64,000 nucleotides of DNA from Bryobacterales bacterium (GCA_020851555.1 JADZCM010000041.1:86139-150138), one strand, 5' to 3'; numbered from the stretch's first letter, positions 28,429-39,800 are shown. The notes: generated by a model from the letters alone, not told the origin. Numbers and translations are program-made.

Positions 28429-28766
28429 GAAATGGAGTTAGAATGACTGTGCCAGGCGAAACGGAAGCGGGCTCTGCTGGGAAGCAACCCTGCCGAGGGA
28501 TAGCCCGGTGGACTCATCGAGACGATGAGGCTGGGGCGCGCGGGTACGGCCCTGCGCCCCTTCCAAACTTCATCGGATCGGTAGATCCTCATGCCTTGAA
28601 AATCCCCGCCCGAAGGGCGGAATATTCGCTTACGGAGAGCGCCAACTCTCCATTTCCGGCTGAGCCAGCACAAGTGAGGGAGGCGACCCCTGCTGTCGGC
28701 CCGGTGAAGTAGGAACGGAACGGCTCAGTGCCCGACGGAACCGAAGTGAACGGTGAGGCCACACAC

Positions 28767-31700
28767 ATGAACGTATTCGAGCTTCGCGAGCGCTTGATTG
28801 ATGACTACTCCTCGTACATACGGAGCTTCATACGGATACGAGACGAACGGATCGATCGACTCGTATCTTCGTACCTCGATCAAGGGCTCCTCTGGCCGGA
28901 TCCGCTTATCCAACTGAACCCATCGTTCCAGTACGCCGGGAGCATCGATGATTTGGTTGCTGAAGGACTCCTTCATGCTGAGTGTTCAAGAGTCTTTCGT
29001 GTTGGCAAAGAGAACGGCGACGGCAGGCCGCTGCGGTTGTACCAGCACCAAGCTGACGCCATTCGTCGGGCGCGCGCCGGCCGTAATTACGTCCTGACGA
29101 CCGGCACCGGATCGGGCAAGAGCCTCGCCTACCTCATCCCGATCGTTGATCACGTGCTGCGAAATGGCACAGGGCGCGGGATTCAGGCCATCGTCGTCTA
29201 TCCGATGAACGCGCTGGCTAACAGCCAATTCGGCGAACTCGGGAAATTCTTGAAGCTTGGTTATCCAGATGGTAAAGGCCCGGCCACCTTCGCCCGGTAC
29301 ACAGGACAAGAGGGCGATGAAGAACGGAATGCGATTGTTGCACAGCCGCCGGATATCCTGCTCACGAACTACGTGATGCTGGAGTTGATCCTGACGAGAG
29401 TCTACGAGAAACAGCTCGTCAAGGCAGCACAGGGTCTTCGCTTTCTTGTTCTCGATGAGCTTCATACCTACCGAGGGCGTCAGGGTGCCGATGTGGCCCT
29501 GCTGGTCCGGCGCGCACGAGAGTTCTTCGGCGCGACCAGGCTTCAGGTCGTCGGGACCTCAGCAACGCTGGCCGGCCCAGGGACGTACGATCAGCAGCAG
29601 GGGGAGGTGGCTGCCGTTGCCACCGTTCTGTTTGGCGCCGAGGTGGCTCCGTCCGACGTTGTCGGTGAGACGCTGCAACGAGCTACACCCGAAGAGGCCA
29701 TTGAAGACCCTGCATATCTCACTTCACTCCGGAGGCGCGTTGAGGATGACGGGGCTAAGTCGCCATTGACTTACCAAGCCTTGACGGCAGACCCACTTTC
29801 TTCCTGGATCGAAGGCACATTCGGGATTTACCGTGACAACGCTTCGGGCCGACTGCGGCGCCGGCGTCCCAGAACCATTACTGGTCAGAACAGCGCCGCG
29901 GGCGAACTGAGCCGGGTTACAGGTGTTGATGAAGCGAAAGCGAAAGCGGTGATCCAGGAAGCGCTACTTGCTGGCTATCAGTGCGAGCGGAATCCCGAAA
30001 CCGGCTTTCCGGCGTTCGCGTTTCGACTGCACCAATTCATCAGCCGTGGCGATACTGTCTACGCATCTCTCGAAACCGAAAACGATCGCCACCTGACGTT
30101 CAACCGCCAGCAGTTCGTGCCAGGTGATAGACGCAAGATCCTGCTGCCGATGGTGTTCTGCCGCGAGTGCGGGCAGGAGTACTACTGCGTACGCCGGCTA
30201 GAGGATTCAGATTCCGGAGCCGTCACATACGTTCCGCGGGAACTCTCTGATCGTAGCGGCGGGGATGGCTCGAAACCCGGCTTTTTGCACTTCAGCGCGG
30301 AAAGGCCATGGCCTTCGGGTACTGAAGAGGAGCTTACAAAATTGCCGGAGGACTGGATCGAAGACACGAACCAAGGTCCGCGTGTGAAGGCTGCTCGCAA
30401 GAAGAACCTGCCGCGGCCCGTCACAGTCTCCTCTGATGGGACGGAGATAGCCGACGGCATCAGTTGCCATTTTGTCGAAAGCCCTTTCCGGTTCTGCTTG
30501 CACTGCCGCGTTTCTTATGACTTCCGCACGACCTCGGATTTCGGGAAGCTGACATCACTCGGTACGGAAGGCCGAAGCACTGCGACGACAATCCTCAGCC
30601 TGGCCACAATTCGACACCTCCGGAAAGAGGGATCCCTGGCTCCTCGCGCGCAAAAATTACTGAGCTTCACCGACAACCGCCAGGACGCCTCCTTACAAGC
30701 AGGGCACTTCAATGACTTCGTTGAGATCGGCCTGTTGCGATCGGCTCTGCTGAAGGCCTGCTGCGTGGCGAAACCTGGCGGCCTCACCCACGAGGTCTTT
30801 ACACAGCGAGTTTTCGATGCATTAGGCCTTCCGTTCGCCAGCTACTCCAAAGACCCTGATCTCAAGTTCCAGGCCAGGCTTCAGACCGAGCGGGCGTTCC
30901 GCGATGTGATTGGGTACCGCCTGTATCATGATCTGCGCCGCGGGTGGCGAGTGACGTCACCGAATTTGGAACAATGCGGGCTGCTGGAGATCAACTACCT
31001 GTCTTTGGAAGACCTTTCGAACGACACCGCATCCTGGCAGAATCTACATCCTGCTTTGGCGGGCGCTGCTCCAGTGTCGCGTTGCCGAATCGCCAAGACG
31101 CTACTCGATTTCATGCGGAGGGAATTGGCCGTTCAGGTGGACTACCTCGACGCGACCAAACAGGAAACCATTCAACAGCAGAGCAGCCAGCGTCTGATCG
31201 CCCCATGGGCACTTGATGAAAATGAAATCCTGGAACACGCCGCAACGCTCTATCCGCGCTCCGTACGTCAAGGCGATTCGGGCGGCGACGTGTTCGTCAC
31301 AGCTCGAAGTGGCTTTGGGCTTTACCTCCGGCGGACGGGAACGTTCCCCGACTATCACGACCGGATCTCGACGGCAGAGGCCACCGAGATCATCCGGCAA
31401 CTGCTCGGCACGCTCCGGCTGGCCGGTTTGGTAGAGGTGGTCGATGAGCCCCAAACCGCGGATGATGTCCCCGGCTACAGGTTGCCGGCGTCGGCCATAC
31501 TATGGCGCGAGGGTGACGGTGCCAAACCGTTTCGCGATCCCATACGGGTACCCGGCGAGTCCGAGGCGGAAGGACGCACAAATCCGTTCTTCGTTGACTT
31601 TTACAGGTCCATGGCGTTCGAACTCGCCGGTTTCGAGGCTCGCGAACACACCGCGCAGGTCCCATACGAGGACCGGCTGATTCGGGAAGACAGGTTTCGC

Positions 31701-33938
31701 AAGGGCGAACTGCCGATCCTCTATTGCTCTCCGACTATGGAACTCGGCGTCGACATTGCCGAGTTGAACGTGGTCAACATGCGCAATATCCCACCGACTC
31801 CAGCGAACTATGCACAGCGCAGTGGGCGCGCCGGGCGGAGTGGACAACCGGCGTTGGTGTTCTCCTATTGCACGACGGGGAGTCCGCATGATCAGTATTT
31901 CTTCAAACGGTCGGGGCGAATGGTGTCGGGTGAAGTAACGCCCCCACGTTTGGAACTCGCGAACGAGGATCTCGTTCGCGCTCATCTTCACGCGATCTGG
32001 CTTGCGGAAGCCGGCCTTAGCCTCGGCACTTCCTTACGGGATCTTCTGGACGTCGCCGGCAACGACCCAACCCTGGCAACCCGCGATACCGTTCTCGATA
32101 CAATTCGCCGGAGTCAACCCCGGCTTGCCGCTCAGGTGCGGGCGCAGCGAATCCTGGCGACATTTGCTGACGACCTCAAGGATGCGGACTGGTTTACCCC
32201 GCAATGGACCGAGGAGGTCTTCAAACAGATTGAGTTGAATTTTGAAGCGGCTTGCGAACGATGGCGGAACCTCTGTAAGGCTGCGCTCGCTCAACAGAAA
32301 ACTCAGAACGCAATCATCATGGATATGGCACGGTCGCCCGAAGAGCGCCGCCAAGCCGAGCGCCTCCGGCGTGAAGCGGAATCGCAGTACAAACTGCTGA
32401 CCGAGACTCAGAACGTCCTTCAATCTGATTTCTACAGCTACCGCTATTTTGCCAGTGAGGGCTTCCTGCCTGGGTACAACTTTCCCCGCTTGCCGCTGTC
32501 CGCTTACATACCCGGCCGGCGCACGCAGCAGCGGGACGAATTTCTCTCGCGACCCCGCTTTCTCGCCATCACGGAGTTCGGCCCGCGAGCCGTCATTTAT
32601 CACGAGGGCTCACGCTACCTCATTAATAAGGCAATCTTGCCCCTTGGACAAGACGGTCCCGTCTTCGGTCAATTGAAGCGGTGCACGGCTTGTGGATACC
32701 TGCACCCCGTCGACAACCCGCCAGGTCCGGACCTCTGCGAGAATTGCGGCGCTGGCCTCGATTTCGTACTGAATCCGATGTTGCGGCTGCAGAACGTCTC
32801 CACTCGCCGCAAGGATAAGATCAACTCGGACGAAGAAGAGCGATTGCGGCTTGGTTACGAAACCCAGAGCGGCTATCGCTATGCGGTGTACCGCGGCGTG
32901 AAGTCGCATCAGACAGCTCTGATCCGGAGTGGCTCGAACGCCATTGGTCAGCTCAACTACGGCCACGCTGCGACGCTCTGGCGAATCAACCTCGGTTGGA
33001 CCCGGCGCGCCATTAGAGACCAGTACGGCTTTGTGCTCGACATCGAACGCGGCTACTGGCAGCGAAACGATCTGATGCCAGAAGACGACGACGTTGACCA
33101 ATTGACTCACCGGCTGGAACGCGTCATCCCTTATGTCGAGGACCGCCGGAACAGCCTCGTGTTCGAGCCAAAGACAGCACAGTCAGTTGAAGTGATTACC
33201 TCGTTGGCATACGCCCTGAAGAACGCCATTCAAGTCATCTATCAGCTCGAAGACGACGAACTCGCCTGCGAACTTTTGCCCAATGGCAATCAGCCGCGCT
33301 ACATTCTGCTTTATGAGGCCGCGGAAGGCGGAGCCGGTGTTCTGCGCCGCTTGCTAAAAGATCCTCAGGCGTTCCCAAACGTCGCACGGGAGGCCCTTCG
33401 CATCTGTCATTTCAACCCCGGCACAGGAGAGGATGAGGGCCACGCGCCGGGCGCAACGGAAACGTGCGAGGCGGCTTGTTACGATTGCCTGCTGAGCTAC
33501 TCCAACCAACTCGTTCACCGGCTGCTCGACCGGAAGGCCATCCGCGACGTCCTTTTGGACTTCGAGCGTTCTGCCGTCTCAATAGCTCCGGCCGCCACTC
33601 CTCGGTCTGAGCACTTGGCGCAACTGACGCGCCTCTGCGGCTCGAAGCTCGAAGAATGCTGGCTGAAGTTCCTTGAGGACAATGATCATCACCTGCCTAC
33701 GAGCGCGCAGGTGTTCATCGACTCCTGCAAAACACGGCCTGATTTTTTTTACGAAGACCATAACACCGCGATTTACATCGATGGCCCGCCACATCAGTAC
33801 CCCGACCGCAAGCAACGGGATCAAGCGCAGACTGAAGCAATGGAAGATCGAGGTTACACGGTCATCCGGTTTGGTGCTGAAGACGACTGGGCGGCAATCG
33901 TCAAGAAGTACCCGAGCGTGTTTGGAGGTGGGAAATGA
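28767..33938 (+). CDS. DUF1998-type DEAD/DEAH helicase with C-terminal nuclease-like domain (defence)
   Basis: The ATG at 28767 (MNVFELRERLIDDY) gives 1723 residues; a GTG at 28728 is in frame. Helicase motifs: TGTGSGKS (~residue 112), DELH (~229), and QRSGRAGRSGQ (~1016). Cys pairs (CRECGQ ~465; CTACG and CENCG ~1305-1330) suggest zinc ribbons. The DUF1998 region has EAAEGGAGVLRRLL and CEAACYDCLLSY (~1525-1575). The last ~110 residues have RPDFFYEDHNTAIYIDG and PPHQYPDRKQRDQ, like a Vsr/DUF559-type PD-(D/E)XK fold. DrmA/DrmB (DISARM) and DruE (Druantia) are the nearest known relatives by architecture. It heads a four-gene overlapping operon; its stop overlaps the next start by 4 bp. Confidence 0.8.
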   Translation: MNVFELRERLIDDYSSYIRSFIRIRDERIDRLVSSYLDQGLLWPDPLIQLNPSFQYAGSIDDLVAEGLLHAECSRVFRVGKENGDGRPLRLYQHQADAIRRARAGRNYVLTTGTGSGKSLAYLIPIVDHVLRNGTGRGIQAIVVYPMNALANSQFGELGKFLKLGYPDGKGPATFARYTGQEGDEERNAIVAQPPDILLTNYVMLELILTRVYEKQLVKAAQGLRFLVLDELHTYRGRQGADVALLVRRAREFFGATRLQVVGTSATLAGPGTYDQQQGEVAAVATVLFGAEVAPSDVVGETLQRATPEEAIEDPAYLTSLRRRVEDDGAKSPLTYQALTADPLSSWIEGTFGIYRDNASGRLRRRRPRTITGQNSAAGELSRVTGVDEAKAKAVIQEALLAGYQCERNPETGFPAFAFRLHQFISRGDTVYASLETENDRHLTFNRQQFVPGDRRKILLPMVFCRECGQEYYCVRRLEDSDSGAVTYVPRELSDRSGGDGSKPGFLHFSAERPWPSGTEEELTKLPEDWIEDTNQGPRVKAARKKNLPRPVTVSSDGTEIADGISCHFVESPFRFCLHCRVSYDFRTTSDFGKLTSLGTEGRSTATTILSLATIRHLRKEGSLAPRAQKLLSFTDNRQDASLQAGHFNDFVEIGLLRSALLKACCVAKPGGLTHEVFTQRVFDALGLPFASYSKDPDLKFQARLQTERAFRDVIGYRLYHDLRRGWRVTSPNLEQCGLLEINYLSLEDLSNDTASWQNLHPALAGAAPVSRCRIAKTLLDFMRRELAVQVDYLDATKQETIQQQSSQRLIAPWALDENEILEHAATLYPRSVRQGDSGGDVFVTARSGFGLYLRRTGTFPDYHDRISTAEATEIIRQLLGTLRLAGLVEVVDEPQTADDVPGYRLPASAILWREGDGAKPFRDPIRVPGESEAEGRTNPFFVDFYRSMAFELAGFEAREHTAQVPYEDRLIREDRFRKGELPILYCSPTMELGVDIAELNVVNMRNIPPTPANYAQRSGRAGRSGQPALVFSYCTTGSPHDQYFFKRSGRMVSGEVTPPRLELANEDLVRAHLHAIWLAEAGLSLGTSLRDLLDVAGNDPTLATRDTVLDTIRRSQPRLAAQVRAQRILATFADDLKDADWFTPQWTEEVFKQIELNFEAACERWRNLCKAALAQQKTQNAIIMDMARSPEERRQAERLRREAESQYKLLTETQNVLQSDFYSYRYFASEGFLPGYNFPRLPLSAYIPGRRTQQRDEFLSRPRFLAITEFGPRAVIYHEGSRYLINKAILPLGQDGPVFGQLKRCTACGYLHPVDNPPGPDLCENCGAGLDFVLNPMLRLQNVSTRRKDKINSDEEERLRLGYETQSGYRYAVYRGVKSHQTALIRSGSNAIGQLNYGHAATLWRINLGWTRRAIRDQYGFVLDIERGYWQRNDLMPEDDDVDQLTHRLERVIPYVEDRRNSLVFEPKTAQSVEVITSLAYALKNAIQVIYQLEDDELACELLPNGNQPRYILLYEAAEGGAGVLRRLLKDPQAFPNVAREALRICHFNPGTGEDEGHAPGATETCEAACYDCLLSYSNQLVHRLLDRKAIRDVLLDFERSAVSIAPAATPRSEHLAQLTRLCGSKLEECWLKFLEDNDHHLPTSAQVFIDSCKTRPDFFYEDHNTAIYIDGPPHQYPDRKQRDQAQTEAMEDRGYTVIRFGAEDDWAAIVKKYPSVFGGGK

Positions 33939-36829
33939 GCTTCGCTGTCGGATCTCTGGTCACGGCACGAGGACGGGAATGGGTAGTGCTGCCCGAATCT
34001 GATCCTGACTTGCTGCTGCTCCGGCCGCTTGGCGGGAGCGAAGAGGAAGTGACGGGTATCTACATGCCGCTCGAGGTGGTGAAACCTGCCACGTTTGACC
34101 TTCCCAATCCAGATCGCCTCGGCGATTTCCGGTCCTCCCGGCTGCTTCGTGACGCATTGCGCCTCGGATTTCGATCGAGCGCCGGCCCATTCCGGTCGTT
34201 TGCTCGAATCGCAATCGAGCCGCGGCCGTACCAGTTGGTGCCGCTTCTCATGGCTCTCCGGTTGGACCCAGTGCGGTTGCTGATTGCTGATGACGTGGGC
34301 ATCGGTAAGACCGTCGAAGCCGCCTTGATTGCGCGTGAGTTGCTGGACCGCGGTGAGGTAAAGCGGCTTGCCGTTCTCTGTCCTCCCCAACTCGCCGAGC
34401 AATGGCAACGGGAACTCCGCGGCAAGTTCAACATCGGCGCGGAACTGGTGCTCCCCGGCACGGCTACGAAACTGGAGCGTGGCTTGGCGCTCGGGCAATC
34501 GCTCTTCGAGCAGTATCCGCACGTCATCGTCTCGCTTGATTTCATCAAATCCGACCGCCGGCGGGATGAATTCCTGCGTACGTGTCCGGAACTCGTGATC
34601 GTGGACGAGGCGCATACATGCGTGCAGCAATCAGGCAACCAAGCCGGCCGCTCCGCCCGCCACCAACGTCACCAGCTTGTTTCCGGCCTGGCATCCGACC
34701 CGGATCGGCACCTGATCCTCGTCACAGCCACGCCGCACAGCGGCAACGAGGACGCATTTCACTCCCTGCTGCGGCTGCTCAACCCCGATTTCGACACGCT
34801 CCCGTCCGATCTCACGGGAGCCGCGAACGAGGCACATCGGCGGCGCTTGGCGGCGCATTTCGTGCAGCGGCGGCGTGCCGACATTCGCCACTTCCTGAAG
34901 TCCGAGACGCCATTCCCGGAACGTGAAGAGAAGGACGAGACTTACCAGTTGACGGCCAAATATCGCCAACTTCTCGACCGTGTCCTGGAGTATGCCCGCG
35001 AAGTCGTCTCCGAAGCGGATGGGAGCCACCACCAGAGAGTCCAATGGTGGTCCGTATTGGCGCTGCTGCGAGCGTTGGCCTCAAGCCCGGCAGCCGCCGC
35101 CGCAACGCTGCGGACCCGCGCCGTCACGCTAGACACCGAAACCAATGAAGAGGCAGATGCAATCGGGCGGCGCACCGTTTTTGATTTGACGGACGATGAA
35201 TCTTCCGAGGCGATCGATCTCCCGGCGGGAAGCGATGCGGAAAGTGAGGAAGATGATCGCGCCCGCCACCGCCGCCGGCTTCGCGAAATGGCCCGGCTGG
35301 CCGAGGCACTCGAAGGCCACGAGGATGCCAAGCTTGCGGGTGTCACGAAGCTGGCTTCGTCCTTACTCAACGATGGCTACCAACCGATTATTTTTTGCCG
35401 CTTTGTCCACACCGCGGAGTATGTGGCAAAGGCGCTCCGCGAAAGCCGCGCCATACCCAAAGGAACCGAGATCGTTGCTGTGACCGGCCAACTCGCGCCC
35501 GCTGAACGAGAAGAGCGCGTAGGCCGGATGGCGGATTTCCCTCGCCGGGTGCTGGTTGCGACGGACTGCTTAAGCGAAGGAATCAACCTGCAGCGTGATT
35601 TCAATGCGGTCATTCACTATGACCTCTCCTGGAACCCGACCCGTCACGAACAGCGCGAGGGTCGTGTGGACCGCTTCGGACAGCCGAGCCCAAAAGTGCG
35701 GGTCGTGACCTACTACGGCGAGGATAACGGAGTCGACCGTATCATCCTTCGCGTGTTGCTGAAAAAGCATAAAGCGATCCGGGCGGCCACCGGCGTTTCC
35801 GTTCCGGTGCCGGCCCGTGCGGAGGAGTTGGTCGAGGCGATTTTTGAAGACGTCCTGATGCGGCGCCGCCCCAAAGATAACCGCCAAATGCTTCTCGATT
35901 TCGGCGGCGCGGAGGAACCCGAGGGCAGCCCGGCGCGTGCAGTTCACGACGAGTGGGAGCGCGCCGCCGAACGCGAAAAGAGATCCTACCGCGAGCAGCG
36001 GATGTTCGCCCAGGAGACGTTCAAGTTCGCGGATGTCGCGCAGGAGATCGAAGCTGTCCGGTCGGCAATTGGTTCCGGCGTGGACGTGGCGGAGTTCGTG
36101 CATGCTGCTCTGCGGCACTGGAAGGCTTCGCTGTCCGAGGTTGGCGCCGGGAGCCGCGCGCGATTGCAGGTGAACCTCGGGGACGTGTCGCGTACGATTC
36201 GAGACGCCCTTCCGGTCAACGGAGCTGAATTCACTGCCCGGTTCGATCTGCCCGTTCAGCCCGGGGAACTCTACCTTCATCGAACCCACCCGCTGGTGGA
36301 AGCGTTAGCTACGGGGATTCTCGACGCGTCGCTCGACGCAAAGAGCGGAGACGGAGCCGCACGTTGCGGAGTAACGCGTACTCGGTCCGTCGAGCGAAGA
36401 ACAACATTGCTCCTGTTGCGATTCCGCTATCACATCGAAACCCAAACCCGAACCAGGGAGGGCACGCAATCCCGGCAACTGCTCGCCGAGGATTGCCAGG
36501 TGCTGGCGTTCGCGGGGTCGCCGCAGAATCCACAATGGCTCTCCCAGGAGCGGGCCGAGGCCCTGTTCGACGCCGTGCCGGACGCGAACTTCGCGCCCGA
36601 GCTCCAACGAGACGCTCTCGAACGCGTGCTGCAAGGCATACCCGAAATCTCACCACATCTGGAGCGGGCCGCTCGTGACCGTGCGAAAGAACTTCTTGCG
36701 GCGCATGCGCGGGTGCGGTCGGCAACGCGCCTCCGTGGCGTATCCCAGAAAGTTGAGCCGCAGTTGCCGCCTGACGTTCTCGGTGTTTACGTTTTTCTGC
36801 CGGTTCCGGCTGGAGGGCCCGCCGCATGA
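33935..36829 (+). CDS. SNF2-type helicase, DrmD-like (defence)
   Basis: It has 964 residues. Motif I is DDVGIGKT (ending ~126), motif II DEAH (224-227), motif III-like VTATPHSG, and motif VI QREGRVDRFGQ near residue ~575, the RapA/HepA pattern of SNF2 ATPases. An acidic insertion (~430) precedes the second RecA lobe. The C-terminal ~330 residues are not recognisable to me. Class 1 DISARM uses an SNF2 protein (DrmD) of this kind beside an N6-adenine methylase, exactly the neighbour here. ATP-driven translocation on DNA is expected. It overlaps genes on both sides by 4 bp. Confidence 0.8.
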   Translation: MSFAVGSLVTARGREWVVLPESDPDLLLLRPLGGSEEEVTGIYMPLEVVKPATFDLPNPDRLGDFRSSRLLRDALRLGFRSSAGPFRSFARIAIEPRPYQLVPLLMALRLDPVRLLIADDVGIGKTVEAALIARELLDRGEVKRLAVLCPPQLAEQWQRELRGKFNIGAELVLPGTATKLERGLALGQSLFEQYPHVIVSLDFIKSDRRRDEFLRTCPELVIVDEAHTCVQQSGNQAGRSARHQRHQLVSGLASDPDRHLILVTATPHSGNEDAFHSLLRLLNPDFDTLPSDLTGAANEAHRRRLAAHFVQRRRADIRHFLKSETPFPEREEKDETYQLTAKYRQLLDRVLEYAREVVSEADGSHHQRVQWWSVLALLRALASSPAAAAATLRTRAVTLDTETNEEADAIGRRTVFDLTDDESSEAIDLPAGSDAESEEDDRARHRRRLREMARLAEALEGHEDAKLAGVTKLASSLLNDGYQPIIFCRFVHTAEYVAKALRESRAIPKGTEIVAVTGQLAPAEREERVGRMADFPRRVLVATDCLSEGINLQRDFNAVIHYDLSWNPTRHEQREGRVDRFGQPSPKVRVVTYYGEDNGVDRIILRVLLKKHKAIRAATGVSVPVPARAEELVEAIFEDVLMRRRPKDNRQMLLDFGGAEEPEGSPARAVHDEWERAAEREKRSYREQRMFAQETFKFADVAQEIEAVRSAIGSGVDVAEFVHAALRHWKASLSEVGAGSRARLQVNLGDVSRTIRDALPVNGAEFTARFDLPVQPGELYLHRTHPLVEALATGILDASLDAKSGDGAARCGVTRTRSVERRTTLLLLRFRYHIETQTRTREGTQSRQLLAEDCQVLAFAGSPQNPQWLSQERAEALFDAVPDANFAPELQRDALERVLQGIPEISPHLERAARDRAKELLAAHARVRSATRLRGVSQKVEPQLPPDVLGVYVFLPVPAGGPAA

Positions 36830-39800
36830 GCGCCAGTCCGCTATCCGCGTACACGACCATCCGGACGGAGGGCGCGTTGCTGCCCGCCGATATTCTCGCT
36901 CGCATCGCATCCGGCGACACGGCGCTCGGAGGGTTGGATCCGGCATCTTACCATCTCGATCCCACGGAAAAGCTCGGCGAGGCCACAAATCGCGCCTGGA
37001 ACCGGCTGCAGGCGCGCTGGGCTACGTTCCAATCGGAGCGCGCCAGGCTGGCTCCAACGGATACGGGGACCAGCATCACCCGGGAACGTTGGTTGCTGCC
37101 GCTGTTTGAGGAGTTGAAATTCGGCCGGCTCCAACTTGCGGCCAAGATTGAGATCGATGGCAAATCGTACGCCGTAAGTCACTCCTGGCAGCATGTGCCC
37201 TTCCACCTGGTGGGCTGCCAGGTGGACCTCGACCGGCGCGTGGGCGTGGCGGGCGCGCAACGATCCAGCCCTCATAGTCTGTTGCAGGAGCTGCTGAACC
37301 GGAGTTCCGATCGCCTGTGGGGGATCGTTTCCAACGGCCTGCGCCTGCGGCTGTTGCGCGACAACATCAGCCTGACCCGCCAGGCCTACGTTGAGTTCGA
37401 CCTCGAAGCGATGATGGCGGGCGAGGCCTATCCGGATTTCGTCCTGCTCTGGCTCTTGCTGCACCAGTCCCGATTTGAGGCCGAGCGCCCGGAGCAGTGC
37501 CAGCTAGAGAAGTGGTCGCAAGCGGCCCGCACCGAGGGCGTCCGTGTGCTCGACGGCCTTCGAGATGGAGTCCAGCGGGCCATCGAACACCTGGGCCAGG
37601 GCTTCCTCGCGCACCCGGCCAACGTGTCCTTGAGGGAGAGCCTGCGCTCGGGTGCGCTGGACAAACAGGACTACTACCGCCAGATCCTGCGCCTGGTCTA
37701 CCGGCTGCTCTTCCTGTTTGTGGCCGACGACCGCGATCTCTTGTTGGTTCCCACCGCCGATCCGGCCGCGCAGAAGCGATACCGCGATTTCTACGCTACG
37801 ACGCGTTTGCGCCGGCTGGCGACCACTCGTGCCGGTTCCAGGCACCACGACCTCTATTCCGGGCTGAAGCTCGTGATGGATAAACTCTGCGGCGATGGTT
37901 GCCCCGAACTCGCGCTTCCCGCTCTCGGCAGCTTTTTGTTCTCACCGCGGGCGCTGCCGGACCTGAATGGTTGCGATCTTTCCAATCTGCATCTTTTGGA
38001 AACCATCCGGTCACTGGCGGTCACCCAAACCGGCCAAAGCCGGCGCGTGGTGGATTACAAGAACCTGGGCGCGGAGGAACTCGGCAGCGTCTACGAATCG
38101 CTGCTGGAACTGCATCCGGACCTGGATGCCGAGGCCGCTACATTTGAACTGAAGATCGCCGCCGGCAGTGAGCGCAAAAAAACCGGCAGCTATTACACGC
38201 CCACCAGCCTGATCTCCTGCCTGCTCGATTCCACGCTTGACCCGGTGCTCGACGAGGCTGCAAAACAGGCGGAGCCGGAGACCGCGATCCTCAAACTGAA
38301 GGTGGTCGACCCGGCCTGCGGCAGCGGGCATTTTCTGATCGCCGCCGCACACCGCATCGCCAAACGGCTGGCCGGCGTTCGGACGGGTGAGGAGGAACCG
38401 CCGCCGGAGGCGCAACGCAAGGCGCTCCGCGATGTGATCGGGCATTGCATATACGGCGTCGATCTCAACCCGATGGCCGTCGAACTGTGCAAGGTGTCCC
38501 TCTGGATGGAGGCGCTCGATCCCGGAAAGCCGCTTTCGTTCCTGGAACATCGCATCCAGTGCGGCAACAGTCTGCTGGGCGCGACGCCCGCGCTCCTCGC
38601 GCGAGGCATTCCCGACGAGGCGTTCACGCCAATCGAGGGGGATGACAAGGAGATCTGCAAAGCTTTCAAGCGGATTAATAAAGACGAGCGCAACAAGCAG
38701 ATGCGCCTCTTCGCCGCTACGACGGAGCCTTGGCAGCAACTCGGCAATTTCGCCGCCAGCCTGATGAATCTGGACACCGTCGGCGACGACTCCATCGAGG
38801 CTATCCGCGAGAAGGAGCGGATGTACGAGGAGGCTATCCGTTCAGGCGGCTACCTTGATGGCTGCTTCTGGGCCGACACCTGGTGCGCGGCGTTCGTGTG
38901 GAAGAAGACGCGCGAATTTGGCTATCCCATAACGGAAGAGGTATTCCGCCGCATCGAAAAGAACCCGCATGCGTGCGAGCCGTGGATGCGGCACGAAATT
39001 CAACGTCTAGCTAAGGAGTATCGGTTCTTCCACTGGCACCTGGCTTTCCCCGATGTGTTCAAAGTAGCTCTCACCGGAGAGCGGGCGGAGAACCCGCAGA
39101 CAGGCTGGAATGCGGGATTCGATGTGGTACTCGGCAACCCGCCCTGGGACACCTTGAGCCCAGATGCTAAGGAGTTTTTCTCCAACCTCGATCCACAAGT
39201 CCGTTTTCTGGCGCCCGCAGAACAGGAAGCCAGAATCGGGGAGTTGCTTCAGAGCCCCTCAGTGTCAGCCGAATGGAACACATGGTGCCGGTATCTATAC
39301 GCAGTCGTTCTGTTTATCAAGCAGAGCGGCCGCTACACCCTCTTCGCCCCTGGAAACCTCGGCAAGGGCGATTTCAATGTCTATCGGATGTTCGTGGAGG
39401 CGGCTCTGCGAGTGGCTTCCAGGAACGGGCGAGTTGGGCAAGTGGTGCCTGAAGGCTTCTACAACGGTGCGAACTGCATGGCCATACGCAAGTGGATCTT
39501 CGAGCGTTGCTCACTGTCGAAGCTCGTGGCCTTTGAGAACGCAAAGGAGGTCTGGTTCGATGGCATAGACAGCAGAACAAAATTCGTAGTTTACGCGCTC
39601 TGGAATCAGGGTTCGACCCATGAGTTTCCTGCAGCATTCAACGTTCGCACGCCAGCGCGCCTCGCGGCGGTCAATGCAGGTAGCACACTATCTCTTCCTG
39701 TTTCGCTTGTTGCCGAGTTCTCTCCGGATGCATTGGCCATCATGGAGTTCGACAGTCAGTTTGAGATAGACGTCGCGCGAAAAATGTATTCGCGACACCC

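Larger units (their letters stand above)
27100..28672 (+). mobile_element. IS3-family element
   Basis: Imperfect terminal inverted repeats are visible: the left end begins TGTGATGTGCCGCC near 27100, and the right end reads in reverse complement TGTGCTGGCTCAGCC from 28672; both continue into GGAAATGGAG. It encodes orfA and orfB (DDE). Unusually, about 240 bp without a gene follow orfB, including a CCGCCC-GAA-GGGCGG hairpin near 28605. I could not fix exact ends or a 3-bp duplication. Confidence 0.75.

Noticed and set aside
27165..28712. 515-residue forward protein from IS3 OrfA
   Set aside because: After the A7 run the frame is a shadow of orfB; the family ends OrfA at the -1 stop near 27470.
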